NCBI RefSeq assembly: GCF_036227565.1
Contig: NZ_CP109460.1
Span: 7,068,001-7,132,000 of the forward strand
Length of the DNA stretch: 64,000 bases
Direction of reading: 5' to 3'
Source: Streptomyces sp. NBC_01454
GTDB lineage: Bacteria > Actinomycetota > Actinomycetes > Streptomycetales > Streptomycetaceae
The notes below the pieces were generated by a model. It was not told the origin of the DNA and ran no database searches. It saw nothing but the letters and a program-made list of their open reading frames with translations. The position numbers and the translations under genes are program-made. Positions 53,090-62,211 of this stretch are shown piece after piece; position 1 is the first letter of the stretch; the number at the start of each line of letters is the position of its first letter.

Positions 53090-53467
53090 GAGCCGTCCTC
53101 GTTCCGGTTGCCGTGCACCGCCATCGGGCGCCGAGACGGGCCGGCGGCGGGAGGGCGGTTGCCCTCACCCTCCAATGAACCGGAAAGTACGCCCGTTTGT
53201 GGCACCGCGTGGGCAAAAATCTTCCGTAGCGTATTCATATGACTACGCGTGACACAGGCATGTGACGTCGGTGCCACGGGCGGCTCCGGTTGCCGTGCAC
53301 CTCGGCCGGTGCGCCCCGGCATGTTCCGGGGCGTTCGGGGCAGTGCTTCCACAGCCAGGCGCACGGCGGCGCAGGACGCGCCGCTGGGGTGCGCGGCTTG
53401 CGAGGGGGAGGCACCGTGCGCCGGTCGGGCGCCGGAGTCATGTGCCGTACTGGGGAGGCAGCACACG
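53090..53467. other. Divergent region with a 17-bp direct repeat
   Basis: This 378-base stretch separates the sigma factor from the methyltransferase. A perfect 17-base direct repeat, TCCGGTTGCCGTGCACC, is at 53103-53119 and 53285-53301. Near 53226 is an imperfect inverted repeat CGTAG...CTACG flanking an AT-rich core. I see no gene I can support. Confidence 0.55.
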
Positions 53468-54280
53468 ATGAGCGAGCACGAGTCCGTGGTGGACCTGCGG
53501 CTGGACCGGGCCCATTCGTCCCGGATCTACGACTACTTCCTGGGCGGCAAGACCAACTTCCTCGCCGACCGGGTGGCCGCCGGTAGCGTGCTGGGCGTCT
53601 TCCCCGCCGCGCTGGTCGCGGCCCGCATCAACCGCGAGTTCATGCACCGCACCACCCGCGTCCTTGCCGCGTCCGGGTTGCGCCAGTTCCTCGACATCGG
53701 CACCGGCATCCCGACCGCCCCGAACCTCCACGACGTCGCCCAGGGCATCGCCCCGGACGCCCGGGTCGTCTACACCGACAACGACCCGATCGTCCTCGCG
53801 CACGCCGCGGCCCTCCTGCGCAGCACCCCCGAGGGCCGGACCGCGTACGTCCAGGCCGACGTCCACGACGCCGAGGGCATCCTCACGGCGCCGCAGCTTC
53901 TGGACACGCTCGATCTGCGCCGGCCGGTCGCGCTCAGCCTGAACGCGCTGATGCACTTCGTCCCCGGCCGGTACCGCGCACACGAGATCGTCGAGTGCCT
54001 CAAGGCCGCGCTGCCCAGCGGCAGTACGCTCGCCATGAGCCATGCGACACAGGACTTCAGCCCCGAGGCCATGGGCAAGATCATCAAGATCTACGGCGAG
54101 GCGGGCACCCGGCTCCAGTTCCGCTCCCGCGCCGCGTTCCTGCGCTTCTTCGACGGCTGGGAGCTGCTGGAGCCGGGTGTGACCCTCTCCCACCAGTGGC
54201 GCCCGGACCACCCCGAGGACGCCACCCATGTCACCGACGCGGAGGCCGCCTGCTACGCGGGCGTCGCCCGCAAACCCTGA
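53468..54280 (+). CDS. SAM-dependent methyltransferase-like protein (DUF574)
   Basis: The 270-residue protein has the DUF574/PF04672 pattern: RLDRAHSSRIYDYFLGGKTNFLADR, the SAM loop LDIGTGIPTAPN, VVYTDNDPIVLAHA and ALMHFVP. ATG 53468 behind GGGAGG is chosen; an upstream in-frame ATG at 53249 would add a non-conserved Gly/Arg tail. This family is very abundant in Streptomyces and acts on unknown substrates. It is divergent from the sigma factor operon. Confidence 0.9.
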   Translation: MSEHESVVDLRLDRAHSSRIYDYFLGGKTNFLADRVAAGSVLGVFPAALVAARINREFMHRTTRVLAASGLRQFLDIGTGIPTAPNLHDVAQGIAPDARVVYTDNDPIVLAHAAALLRSTPEGRTAYVQADVHDAEGILTAPQLLDTLDLRRPVALSLNALMHFVPGRYRAHEIVECLKAALPSGSTLAMSHATQDFSPEAMGKIIKIYGEAGTRLQFRSRAAFLRFFDGWELLEPGVTLSHQWRPDHPEDATHVTDAEAACYAGVARKP

Positions 54281-54316
54281 GCACGACGCGGCAGGCGGCC
54301 TCCCGCACGGTCTCCC

Positions 54317-54766
54317 TCACTCCTTGCGGTAGCCGTACGCCTCCCCGGCCGCCGCCGCGACCGCGTCCAGATCCGCTCCGGTCGAGGCGGTGACCACCGC
54401 GGCCACCGCGCCCTCCACGAACGGCGCGTCCACCAGCCGTGCGCCCTCGGGGAGTTCATCGCCCTCGGCGAGCAACGACTTCACGGTCAGCACGGCGCTG
54501 CCCAGATCGACCAGGAGCGCCACCCCGGCCCCCCGGTCCACCGACCGGGCCGCCTCGGTGATCAGCTCCGCACTCGTCCCCAGCCCGCCGTCCGGACCGC
54601 CGCCCGCGGCGGCCACCGGCACCGTGCCACCGCCACCGGCGAGCCCGACCGCCAGCTGTGCCACCGAGTCGGCGACCGTTGCACTGTGCGACACCAGCAC
54701 CACCCCGACCACCCCGACCGGCGCGCCCGCGCCGCCGGCCGTACCGCCCGTCGTCCGCTCGCTCAC
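54317..54766 (-). CDS. dhaM: DhaM, PTS phosphoryl-transfer subunit of dihydroxyacetone kinase
   Basis: The 149-residue protein is an EIIA-mannose-like domain with phosphorylatable histidine in VLVSHSATVAD (His near residue 27) and the GLGTSAELI loop. It passes phosphate from HPr to ADP bound by DhaL. Its start overlaps dhaL by four bases. The long Gly/Ala N-terminus (MSERTTGGTAGGAG) is not conserved. Confidence 0.9.
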   Translation of the reverse strand: MSERTTGGTAGGAGAPVGVVGVVLVSHSATVADSVAQLAVGLAGGGGTVPVAAAGGGPDGGLGTSAELITEAARSVDRGAGVALLVDLGSAVLTVKSLLAEGDELPEGARLVDAPFVEGAVAAVVTASTGADLDAVAAAAGEAYGYRKE

Positions 54767-55371
54767 TTCGCCACCTCCGCCAGGGCCGCGAACAGCAGTG
54801 CCGAGGACGTCGCCCCCGGATCCTGATGCCCGATGCTGCGTTCGCCCAGATAGCTGGCCCGGCCCTTTTTGGCCTGGAGCGGTACGGTCGCCAGCGCGCC
54901 CTCCTCGGAGGCCGTGGCCGCCGCGTCGAAGGAGGTCGCCAGCGCCTCGACGCCCGGCACCAGCGCATCGAGCATCGTCTTGTCGCCCGGCGCCGAGCCG
55001 CCGAGCTGTGCCACCGCGTCGACCCCGGCGCCCAGCCCCGTCCGCAGCTCGTCCGCGGACACCTGCGGCGCCTCACCGAACGCCTTGCCGGCCCGCCGCA
55101 GCAGCGTCCCGTACAGCGGCCCGGACGCCCCGCCCACACTGGAGATCAGCTTCCGTCCGGCGGCGGTCAGTACGGCGCCGGGCGTCGCCGGCGGCTCCGC
55201 CTCCAGCGCCGAGACCACGGCCGCGAAGCCGCGCTGCATATTCCTCCCGTGGTCGGCGTCACCGATGGGGGAGTCCAGCTCGGTGAGCTGGTCGGCCTCC
55301 CGGTCGATGACGGCGGCCGCCGCCGTCATCCAGCGTACGAAGAACGCGGCATCCAGCACCGTTTCGGACAC
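54763..55371 (-). CDS. dhaL: DhaL, ADP-binding subunit of dihydroxyacetone kinase
   Basis: The 202-residue all-helical protein has the DhaL signature DSPIGDADHGRNMQRGF (Asp residues that bind Mg-ADP), TPGAVLTAAGRKLISSVGGASGPLYG and SIGHQDPGATS near the C-terminus. In PTS-linked systems ADP stays bound as a cofactor and is rephosphorylated by DhaM. It sits between dhaK and dhaM. Confidence 0.93.
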   Translation of the reverse strand: MSETVLDAAFFVRWMTAAAAVIDREADQLTELDSPIGDADHGRNMQRGFAAVVSALEAEPPATPGAVLTAAGRKLISSVGGASGPLYGTLLRRAGKAFGEAPQVSADELRTGLGAGVDAVAQLGGSAPGDKTMLDALVPGVEALATSFDAAATASEEGALATVPLQAKKGRASYLGERSIGHQDPGATSSALLFAALAEVAK

Positions 55372-55428
55372 GGACTACTCTCCTTGGTCGTTCGGGCACT
55401 CAACAAAAAGCGGGTACGGGGCGCGGGT

Positions 55429-56421
55429 TCACCGGCCCCAGCGGAGTCCCGCGGTCTGCACCGGCGCGTCCCACAGCCGCAGCAGCTCCCCGTCCACCTG
55501 GCACAGCGTCACCGAGCAGCCCGCCATGTCCAGCGAGGTCACATAGTTCCCCACGAGCGTGCGGGCCACCGCCACGCCGCGTTCGTCGAGCACCCGGCGG
55601 ACCTCCGCCTGGAACCCGTACAGCTCCAGCAGCGGGGTCGCGCCCATGCCGTTGACCAGCACCAGCACCGGCAGCCGCGGATCCAGGTCCGCCAGGACCG
55701 CGTCGACCGCGAAGTCCGCGATCTCACGCGAGGTCATCATCGCGCGGCGCTCGCGCCCCGGCTCGCCGTGGATCCCGACGCCCAACTCCAGCTCACCGGC
55801 CGGAAGATCGAACGTCGGACTGCCCTTCGCCGGCGTCGTACAGGCACCCAGCGCCACCCCGAAGCTGCGCGACGACGCCACGACCTGCCGGGCCAGGGCC
55901 TCCACCCGCTCCAGCGGCATGCCCTCCTCGGCCGCGGCACCGGCGATCTTCTCCACGAAGAGCGTCGCGCCGGTACCGCGCCGCCCCGCGGTGAACGTCG
56001 AGTCGTTCACCGCGACATCGTCATCGATGAGCACGCTGGCCACCTGCACCCCCTCGTCCTCCGCCAGCTCCGCCGCCATCTGGAAGTTGAGTACGTCCCC
56101 GGTGTAGTTCTTCACGAGGAACAGCACCCCCTGGCCGCTGTCCACGGCCGCCGCGGCACGCACCATCTGATCGGGCACCGGTGACGTGAAGACCTCCCCC
56201 GGACAGGCGGCGTCCAGCATGCCGGGCCCGACGAATCCCCCGTGCAGCGGCTCGTGTCCGCTGCCGCCCCCGGACACCAGCGCCACCTTGTCCGCCACCG
56301 GCGCGTCCCGCCGCACGATCACCCGGTTCTCGACATCCACCACCAGCTCCGGATGCGCCGCGGCCATGCCGCGCAGCGCATCGGCCACCACGGTTTCGGC
56401 GACGTTGATCAGCATCTTCAT
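55429..56421 (-). CDS. dhaK: DhaK, dihydroxyacetone-binding subunit of dihydroxyacetone kinase
   Basis: The 330-residue protein has the DhaK motifs SGGGSGHEPLHGGFVG, KNYTGDVLNF and GVGIHGEPGR, the last holding the histidine that binds dihydroxyacetone as a hemiaminal. ATG 56421 follows GGAGGTACCC. It opens the dhaKLM operon, which converts dihydroxyacetone to its phosphate using PTS phosphoenolpyruvate, probably fed by glycerol or polyol oxidation. Confidence 0.94.
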   Translation of the reverse strand: MKMLINVAETVVADALRGMAAAHPELVVDVENRVIVRRDAPVADKVALVSGGGSGHEPLHGGFVGPGMLDAACPGEVFTSPVPDQMVRAAAAVDSGQGVLFLVKNYTGDVLNFQMAAELAEDEGVQVASVLIDDDVAVNDSTFTAGRRGTGATLFVEKIAGAAAEEGMPLERVEALARQVVASSRSFGVALGACTTPAKGSPTFDLPAGELELGVGIHGEPGRERRAMMTSREIADFAVDAVLADLDPRLPVLVLVNGMGATPLLELYGFQAEVRRVLDERGVAVARTLVGNYVTSLDMAGCSVTLCQVDGELLRLWDAPVQTAGLRWGR

Positions 56422-57171
56422 GGGTACCTCCTGGTGAAACTGGCAGTGGGCCCGGTGACCGGCGTTTGTCCAGGTCATGGTAGGTAGGACGCGGTTGATC
56501 CCGGTAGTCTCCGGCGGGGGAAACGGGCTTCGGCAGGCGGCTGTCGACCTCGTGCGGACAGTGCTGACGGCATATCAGGTGGCGGGTGCGGGCCTCCGGG
56601 ACGTCGAGGAGCGGCGGGACCAGTATCGGACGGTGAGGGGCCTGGCGGCACTGCTGCGTGCTGGTGTCGTTGTGCTCTCTGTAGTGCGTTCCCCTTGGGT
56701 TGCCCGCGGGCGTGCCTTCCCTGCCGTCGTCCTCCGGGGGGTGCGCCCCGGCTCCTGGGGACCGTGGTGTGCGGCCTCCACCGCGTGGGTGTCCCGGCGT
56801 GTCACCGTGACGTGGAGGGGCTGCTTCCCTGATCCGGCCCCGCGTAAAACCCGGCGGCGGGACTCCGCCGGGAGCGCGCGGATGCCCGCCGCGGCGCCGG
56901 ATGCTCACCCCCTGCCTGCCACCTCTGCGGCACGCCGCACCCTCACCGCCGGGGCAACCGCCCGCGGCCCGCGCACCGGTCCGAACGGTGGAATGCTGCG
57001 GCCTGTCGCGCTGCGCTGTCCGGAGCCCGCGCCGTCGGTCGGCTTGATTGATCGCGGTGGGGCCGGCCGCGTCGCTCCCGCACCGGGCGGCAGTGCGGGC
57101 GGGACGAGAGGAGCGGCGTATAGAACGCGTACCCCGGATGCCTGGAAGTGGGAAGCCGGCCGGACATCCGA
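56422..57171. other. Long gene-free stretch upstream of dhaK
   Basis: About 750 bases separate dhaK from the agmatinase remnant. The two long open frames present are Arg/Pro/Gly-rich without family pattern or ribosome site and I do not call them. The dhaK promoter should lie in the first 150 bases; I cannot place it. Confidence 0.5.
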
Positions 57172-57179
57172 CCCCAGGC

Positions 57180-57660
57180 GCGAGCCAGGGCCGATCAACC
57201 TGCAGCGGTAGGCGCTGGTACCCGCCTATGCCGGGATCGCCACCCTCTTCGGGCTGCCGCTGTGCCTGAACCCGGACGATCTGCGGGCCGGCCGGGTCGA
57301 GGTGGCGGTCCTCGGGGCTTCATGGCGGAGATCGACCGGCGCGGGGTCGACGCGGTCCTCCAGCAGGCCATCGACGAGGCGCTGGACGGACCGGAGTTCC
57401 CGTTCGTGTCGCTGGACATCGACGTACTGGACCCGGCCTTCGCCCCCGGCACCGGAACGCCGGAGCCGCCCGGGCTGACCAACCGTGAACTGCTGCCGGC
57501 CCTCCGCCGCATCTGTCACGAGACACCCGTCGTCGGCATGGACATCGTCGAGGTCGCACCCCACCTCGACCCCGGCTACACCACCACGATGAACGCCCGC
57601 CGTGCCCTCTTCGAGGCCCTGACCGGAATCGCCATGCGCCGCAAGCGGCAGACCGTCCCG
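57180..57660 (+). pseudogene. Decayed agmatinase/guanidinobutyrase (ureohydrolase) remnant
   Basis: The N-terminal piece reads like ...EPGPINLQR, a TAG stop at 57209-57211, then ALVPAYAGIATLFGLP and RVEVAVLGAS, matching the start of agmatinase-type proteins. At about 57320 it jumps to another frame and to the C-terminal piece FMAEIDRRGVDAVLQQAIDEA then SLDIDVLDPAFAPGTGTPEP and MDIVEVAPHLDPGYTT, which is typical. About 180 residues with the first metal ligands (the H..GGDHS region) are gone. The remnant ends near 57660 before the sequence turns to nonsense. No function is expected. Confidence 0.8.
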
Positions 57661-57920
57661 GTGCTCGCGGGCAGCAGGTGCGGCGGCGGTGGTGGTCTCG
57701 GTGGGCGGATGGCAGGGCCCCTCGCGGGCCGGGGGCGGCCTGGGAGGGGCGGGCCGTGGCCATCCCGGCCATGCCCACCGTGATGACCTCACGCAACAGA
57801 TCGAACCACAGGCGGGGTGCTCCCTACCTCGCGGCGACCGTGCCAATTCGCTCCGTACAGGCGGTTGACAGGACTACAGTCGTTGCTGACTGACAACTGG
57901 TATCGGCGTAGGGGGCGTGG

Positions 57921-58220
57921 GTGATCGAGTTAGCCAGTGTGATCAGGGACCTGCGGGCGGAGTTGGAGCAGGCGGTCGTCGCGGCGGAGGGTGAGACGCT
58001 GCGCTTCGAGTTGGGAACGATCGAGCTGGAATTGTCGGTCGGGCTGGAGCGCACCGGGCACGCGGGGGCGAAGGTACGGTTCTGGGTGGTCGAGTCCGGT
58101 GCGGACGCGACGGTGAACGCCACCTCGACGCAGCTGATCAAACTGGCTTTGCGGCCGACCCTCGAAGGGTCGCTCAACCCGCCATTCGTCTCCGGCCGCG
58201 CTGGCCGGCACGAGCAGTGA
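57921..58220 (+). CDS. Trypco2 (trypsin-co-occurring domain) protein
   Basis: The 99-residue protein reads IELASVIRDLRAELEQAV then ELELSVGLERTG and KVRFWVVESGADATV, the pattern of the small Trypco2 domain that is found next to or fused to trypsin-NACHT/STAND proteins. These pairs are described in comparative genomics of bacterial conflict systems. GTG 57921 follows TAGGGGG. It overlaps the protease-NTPase gene by four bases, so the two are made together. The domain is thought to bind or gate the protease partner. A TTGACA at 57865-57870 may be a -35, without a convincing -10. Confidence 0.82.
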   Translation: MIELASVIRDLRAELEQAVVAAEGETLRFELGTIELELSVGLERTGHAGAKVRFWVVESGADATVNATSTQLIKLALRPTLEGSLNPPFVSGRAGRHEQ

Positions 58221-61120
58221 GCCCTGCGGACGGCCGCGCATCGGGGGCGCCCGGGCCGGACGAGCTCGACGTACGGCGAGTGGTCCAGGTCGTCATCACC
58301 CGGCGCGGAGGCGAGGAGCGGCGCGGTTCGGGTTACCGCGTGAGCGGGGATACGGTACTCACAGCCGCGCATGTGGTGCGGGACGCGGTCTCGGTCACGC
58401 TGCGCTTTCTCACCGAGGACGGTGACGTAACGGAGCTGTCCGGTGAGGCGGAGCCACTGTGGGCGGACTCCGATGTCGATGTCGCGGTGCTCAAGATCCC
58501 GAACGACGCGGGCAGCAGCGGGCTCCACGCCGCCGAGGTCCTGCCGGTGCGGTTCGGCCTCATCACCCAGCCGGCGGATTGCGAAGCGCTGGGGTTCCCC
58601 AAATTCAAGCTACGCCCCGATATCGCATCGTCGGAGCTCAACAGGATCACCTGGTTCCGGGATTCCCACCATGCGCAGGGCAAGACCACGCCGTGGGCGG
58701 ACCTGCGTACGGGCACCCTGGAGATCTCCGTGGGCGCTCCGGGGCCCGATCCGGAGAGCCGTTCCCCGTGGGAGGGGATGTCGGGAGCCGCGGTGTGGAG
58801 CGGTGGGTGCCTGATCGGAGTGGTCAGCGCGCATCACCTCACCGACGGAGCCGGCAGGCTCACGGCGAGCCGGGTGCAACGCTGGTACAAACGCCTCACC
58901 CAAGCCCAGATCGACGAACTGGGTGAGCTGATCGGCCTGCCGGCCCGCGCGGTCCACCTCACGCGGCTCCCACCGCCGCCGCCACATCCACCGCTGGCGG
59001 AGGATGATCCGGCCGAGGCCCTCGCCGGCGAGGTGTCCAAGCAGTGGCGTAAGGAGGAGGAGCAGCGGCGGGTGCACGACCCGTTCCCGCTCCCCGTGCG
59101 CTTCCGGTGCACCGACCGGGATGTCGTCGATCACTGGGCCAACATCCGCAAGCTCCCGCGCAGGCTGGCTGCGGAGCGCCTCCCGCTGGACGGTGAACTC
59201 GACCAGATCGTGGACGCGTACACCTCCGTCCCGTCCTGTCGGTTGGTGGTGCTGGGTGAGGCCGGGTCGGGCAAGTCGATTCTGACCCTGCGTTTCCTCG
59301 TCGACTGGCTCGATGCCCGCACCCCCGGCGACCGGGTACCGGTGATCTTCGGCCTGGGTTCCTGGGATCCGGCCGCGACTTCGCTGCGCGACTGGATGTG
59401 CGCCCAGCTGGTGCGTGACCACCCCTTCCTCGCGGCTCCCGCCGCACGCGGAGGCAGCCTGGCCCGCGTCCTGCTCGACACGGGCAAGATCCTGCCCGTT
59501 CTCGACGGCTTCGACGAGATCCCCAGCGGCCTGCACGGTATGGCGCTCAAAGCGCTCAACCAGGCCACCACCATGCCGCTGTTGCTCACCAGCCGCCCCG
59601 ACGAATACACCAGGGCCGTCAACGGCTCCGAAGATTCCGACGTGCTCACCGCCGCCGCAGTCATCGAGTTGGAGGGCCTCACCGTAGACGACTACGCCGA
59701 CTACCTGAGGCGCGCCAGCCGGACGATCAGAGGCGGCGGCGCGGACCGTACGGTATGGGATGCCGTCCTGGCACGGTTGCGCGAAGGGCCCTACACCCTC
59801 GGCACGGCGAACCTCGCCGAGGTGCTCACCACCCCGCTCATGGTCTCCCTGGCCCGCACCATCTACAGCGACGCTCCCGGACGCGATCCCGGAAAACTGC
59901 TGCACTTCCCCACGCCCGAAGCCCTGCAGGACCATCTCCTGGCCGCATTCGTCCCCGCCGTCTACAAACCCGCGCCGAATGACGATCGTGACGCCCACGG
60001 TTCTCATCACCGCCGTCACTGGACGCCCCAACGGGCCCAGCACTGGCTCGGCTACCTCGCCGCGCACCTGGAGCAACTCGAGACCCACGACCTCGCCTGG
60101 TGGCAACTGGGCACCACGATGCGCCGTTCTTCGCGCATGCTGGTGATCGGGTTCCTCTCCGGGATGGCTTTGGGGGTGCCGACCGGGATCGGGAACCTGC
60201 CCGTGGACTTGGTCGCGACCGAGAATGGGCCCGGGTTCGCGGTCGTGCGGGGGTTTTTGGTCTGGCTCCTGCACGGGCTGGTGGCCGGATTGGTGTTCGG
60301 GTTCGTGTACGAGTTCGCGCCCAGAGGGGCGGCGTCCAAGCCGTCGACTCTGCGCATACAGATCTTCGGTGAGACCCGGCGCAATGGTTCCGAGATCGCC
60401 CGGAGGTTCATGCTGGGGCTCGCGTTCGGGGTGCCCACCGCAGTCGTGCTGGAGCTCATGGACAGATGGGTCGTCGGGCCGCTGGGGTTCGACGACGGAC
60501 TCGGCGGCGGGCTCAGGGGGGCGTTGCTGTTCCCGGTGGAGCTCGGTTTCGGCGCCGGAATCGCGCTTGCCGTCATGGCGTGGCTGGAAACTCCGATTGA
60601 CACCACATCCGCTATCAGCGCCTCGGACCTGTTGAGGACGAACCGCAAGAACGCATTCGTCCATATGCTCGTGTGGTTGCTCGTGCTCGGGGTCCCGGCC
60701 GGGATCGCCATCGGCCTCACGCCCGGCCAGGTAGGCAGGTTCGCGTCCGGGCCCGTGCTCGGGCTGCTGGCCGGGCTCGTCTTCGGGATCGAGGCCGCGT
60801 TCGGGGGCGGTCTCGGGTACGGGCTGAGTTTCACCGCTTGGGGGCAGTGGGTAGCCCTGTCGCGTATGTGGTTGCCGCTGACCCGGTGTCTGCCCTGGGC
60901 AGTGATCGCTTTCCTGGATGACGCCCATGATCGAGGCGTGCTGCGCAAGGCCGGCGCGGTCTACCAATTCCGCCACGCTCGGCTCGAAGCCCATCTGGCC
61001 CACGTCTACCGGTCGCGCCAGGACCGCACCGGCCGCCGAGTTCACCCGGTCGGCAATCCGGAAACCATGGGAGAGCGGACGAGCGTCGTCATGGACACGG
61101 TGATACCCGACAGGCGTTGA
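58217..61120 (+). CDS. Trypsin-like protease / NACHT NTPase / membrane-segment fusion (STAND-type conflict protein)
   Basis: The 967-residue protein has three parts. Residues of about 20-235 are a trypsin-like protease with all catalytic residues: His52 (TAAHVV), Asp88 (DVDVAVLKI) and Ser189 (GMSGAA). Residues of about 295-600 are a NACHT-type NTPase with Walker A LGEAGSGKS (Lys353), Walker B LPVLDGFDE (Asp430) and arginine in LTSRPDE (Arg460). Residues of about 630-900 carry about six membrane helices such as GFLVWLLHGLVAGLVFGFVYEF. Such proteins are innate-immune-like: the NTPase senses a threat and releases the protease. GTG 58217 overlaps the Trypco2 gene. The membrane part suggests action at the envelope (inference). 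Confidence 0.88.
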   Translation: MSPADGRASGAPGPDELDVRRVVQVVITRRGGEERRGSGYRVSGDTVLTAAHVVRDAVSVTLRFLTEDGDVTELSGEAEPLWADSDVDVAVLKIPNDAGSSGLHAAEVLPVRFGLITQPADCEALGFPKFKLRPDIASSELNRITWFRDSHHAQGKTTPWADLRTGTLEISVGAPGPDPESRSPWEGMSGAAVWSGGCLIGVVSAHHLTDGAGRLTASRVQRWYKRLTQAQIDELGELIGLPARAVHLTRLPPPPPHPPLAEDDPAEALAGEVSKQWRKEEEQRRVHDPFPLPVRFRCTDRDVVDHWANIRKLPRRLAAERLPLDGELDQIVDAYTSVPSCRLVVLGEAGSGKSILTLRFLVDWLDARTPGDRVPVIFGLGSWDPAATSLRDWMCAQLVRDHPFLAAPAARGGSLARVLLDTGKILPVLDGFDEIPSGLHGMALKALNQATTMPLLLTSRPDEYTRAVNGSEDSDVLTAAAVIELEGLTVDDYADYLRRASRTIRGGGADRTVWDAVLARLREGPYTLGTANLAEVLTTPLMVSLARTIYSDAPGRDPGKLLHFPTPEALQDHLLAAFVPAVYKPAPNDDRDAHGSHHRRHWTPQRAQHWLGYLAAHLEQLETHDLAWWQLGTTMRRSSRMLVIGFLSGMALGVPTGIGNLPVDLVATENGPGFAVVRGFLVWLLHGLVAGLVFGFVYEFAPRGAASKPSTLRIQIFGETRRNGSEIARRFMLGLAFGVPTAVVLELMDRWVVGPLGFDDGLGGGLRGALLFPVELGFGAGIALAVMAWLETPIDTTSAISASDLLRTNRKNAFVHMLVWLLVLGVPAGIAIGLTPGQVGRFASGPVLGLLAGLVFGIEAAFGGGLGYGLSFTAWGQWVALSRMWLPLTRCLPWAVIAFLDDAHDRGVLRKAGAVYQFRHARLEAHLAHVYRSRQDRTGRRVHPVGNPETMGERTSVVMDTVIPDRR

Positions 61121-61161
61121 CTGATGAATGTCGCAACCGATCAACTGATGGGGGATAACTC

Positions 61162-62052
61162 ATGAGCACCGGGCACAGCTTGGGAAGGCCAAAGGCGAGG
61201 TTCGCCCTTGGCGTCGTGACGGCAGCAGGAGTTGCGGTCGGAGTCGTGGGCGTTCCAGGAGCCGGCACCGCGTCCGCGCACCCGGTTTCGACCACGCTGC
61301 ATTACACATGCTCAGCTTTTGGGGTCAGCCGGTCCGTCCCGATGGAGATCCACGCGGATGTCCCGGATTCAGTCGCAGTCGACAAGCCCAGCCCGGAATT
61401 CGCGTTCAACGCGACGATGAGGGCGAGTAAGGACGACACGCACCTGATCCACAGTTTCCTTGGGAGCCTGAAGTCCCTTGAGGGCACGGTGAACACGAAC
61501 GTCGAACTGCGCTCGCAGCAGGGCAACTTCACAGTCCCTGTGCGCTTCAGCATCAACAAGGTCACCCTTCCCGAGTCCGACCGTGCCTTTGCCGTCACGG
61601 CGACCGGCTCCCTCCCCTCTCGCACGTTCCACAAGCCGGGCACCGTGCGGATCGTCGTTGGCGACCTCCACCTGACGCTCGTCGGGAAGAAGGCGAACGG
61701 CAAACCCCTGGGCAGGGTCAACCCGGCGTGCACGCTCGATGCCCACCAGTCGCCCGGCGTGGCATCGTTCGCGGTCACAGGGGCAGGGGCAGGGGCAGGG
61801 GCAGGGGCAGGGACAGGGACGACGACCGGCTCGCCCGCGTCCGGCACTTCGGGCACGGGCGCCACGACCGGTTCGGCCTCCGCCGGGGCGTCGGCACTGT
61901 CGCCCTCCCATGCCGACGCCACGGTGCAGGGCGCCACCGCGAGGACCGGCCAGGACACCAAGAACCTGATGCTGCTGGCTGTTGGCACTCTCGTCGCGGG
62001 CGGCGGCGTCTTCCTCTTCGGCTCGCGGCTGAAGCACCGCCGTCGCGGGTGA
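61162..62052 (+). CDS. Secreted DUF6801-like surface protein with hexamer-coded GA repeat
   Basis: The 296-residue protein has a signal peptide ending SASAHP (about residue 38), a beta-rich extracellular domain (about 40-195, with STTLHYTCSAFGVSRSV, SVAVDKPSPEFAFNAT and HKPGTVRIVVGDLHLTLVG) like DUF6801, an Ala/Gly/Thr-rich linker and a C-terminal membrane helix (LMLLAVGTLVAGGGVFLF) with Arg tail. ATG 61162 follows GATGGGGGAT. It lies 41 bases after the NACHT gene on the same strand and may belong to its transcript. No catalytic motif is visible. Confidence 0.8.
   Translation: MSTGHSLGRPKARFALGVVTAAGVAVGVVGVPGAGTASAHPVSTTLHYTCSAFGVSRSVPMEIHADVPDSVAVDKPSPEFAFNATMRASKDDTHLIHSFLGSLKSLEGTVNTNVELRSQQGNFTVPVRFSINKVTLPESDRAFAVTATGSLPSRTFHKPGTVRIVVGDLHLTLVGKKANGKPLGRVNPACTLDAHQSPGVASFAVTGAGAGAGAGAGTGTTTGSPASGTSGTGATTGSASAGASALSPSHADATVQGATARTGQDTKNLMLLAVGTLVAGGGVFLFGSRLKHRRRG
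61779..61820 (+). repeat. Seven in-frame hexanucleotide repeats
   Basis: Five copies of AGGGGC (61779-61808) and two of AGGGAC (61809-61820) encode alternating Gly-Ala and then Gly-Thr. In-frame hexamers can expand or shrink by slippage without a frameshift, changing linker length. Confidence 0.85.
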
Positions 62053-62211
62053 CGGCCGTCGTGCGTGACGGCCGGCCGGCGGTGTCCTTGCGGTAAGCGC
62101 CATGGACGGGGGTGCGGCACCGCGACAGTGGGGATCCGCCCGGTGGCATCGGGCCCCGCCGTCGCCCCGGCCGTTCACCCCCCGTCGTCCCGGAAGCCCG
62201 TGCCACCGGGC

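Noticed and set aside
56477..57211. 244-codon plus-strand frame upstream of the agmatinase remnant
   Set aside because: Only its last part matches the ureohydrolase N-terminus; the remainder has no family pattern or ribosome site.
58610..61144. 844-codon minus-strand frame opposite the NACHT gene
   Set aside because: No domain pattern; the plus strand has protease, NACHT and membrane motifs in order.
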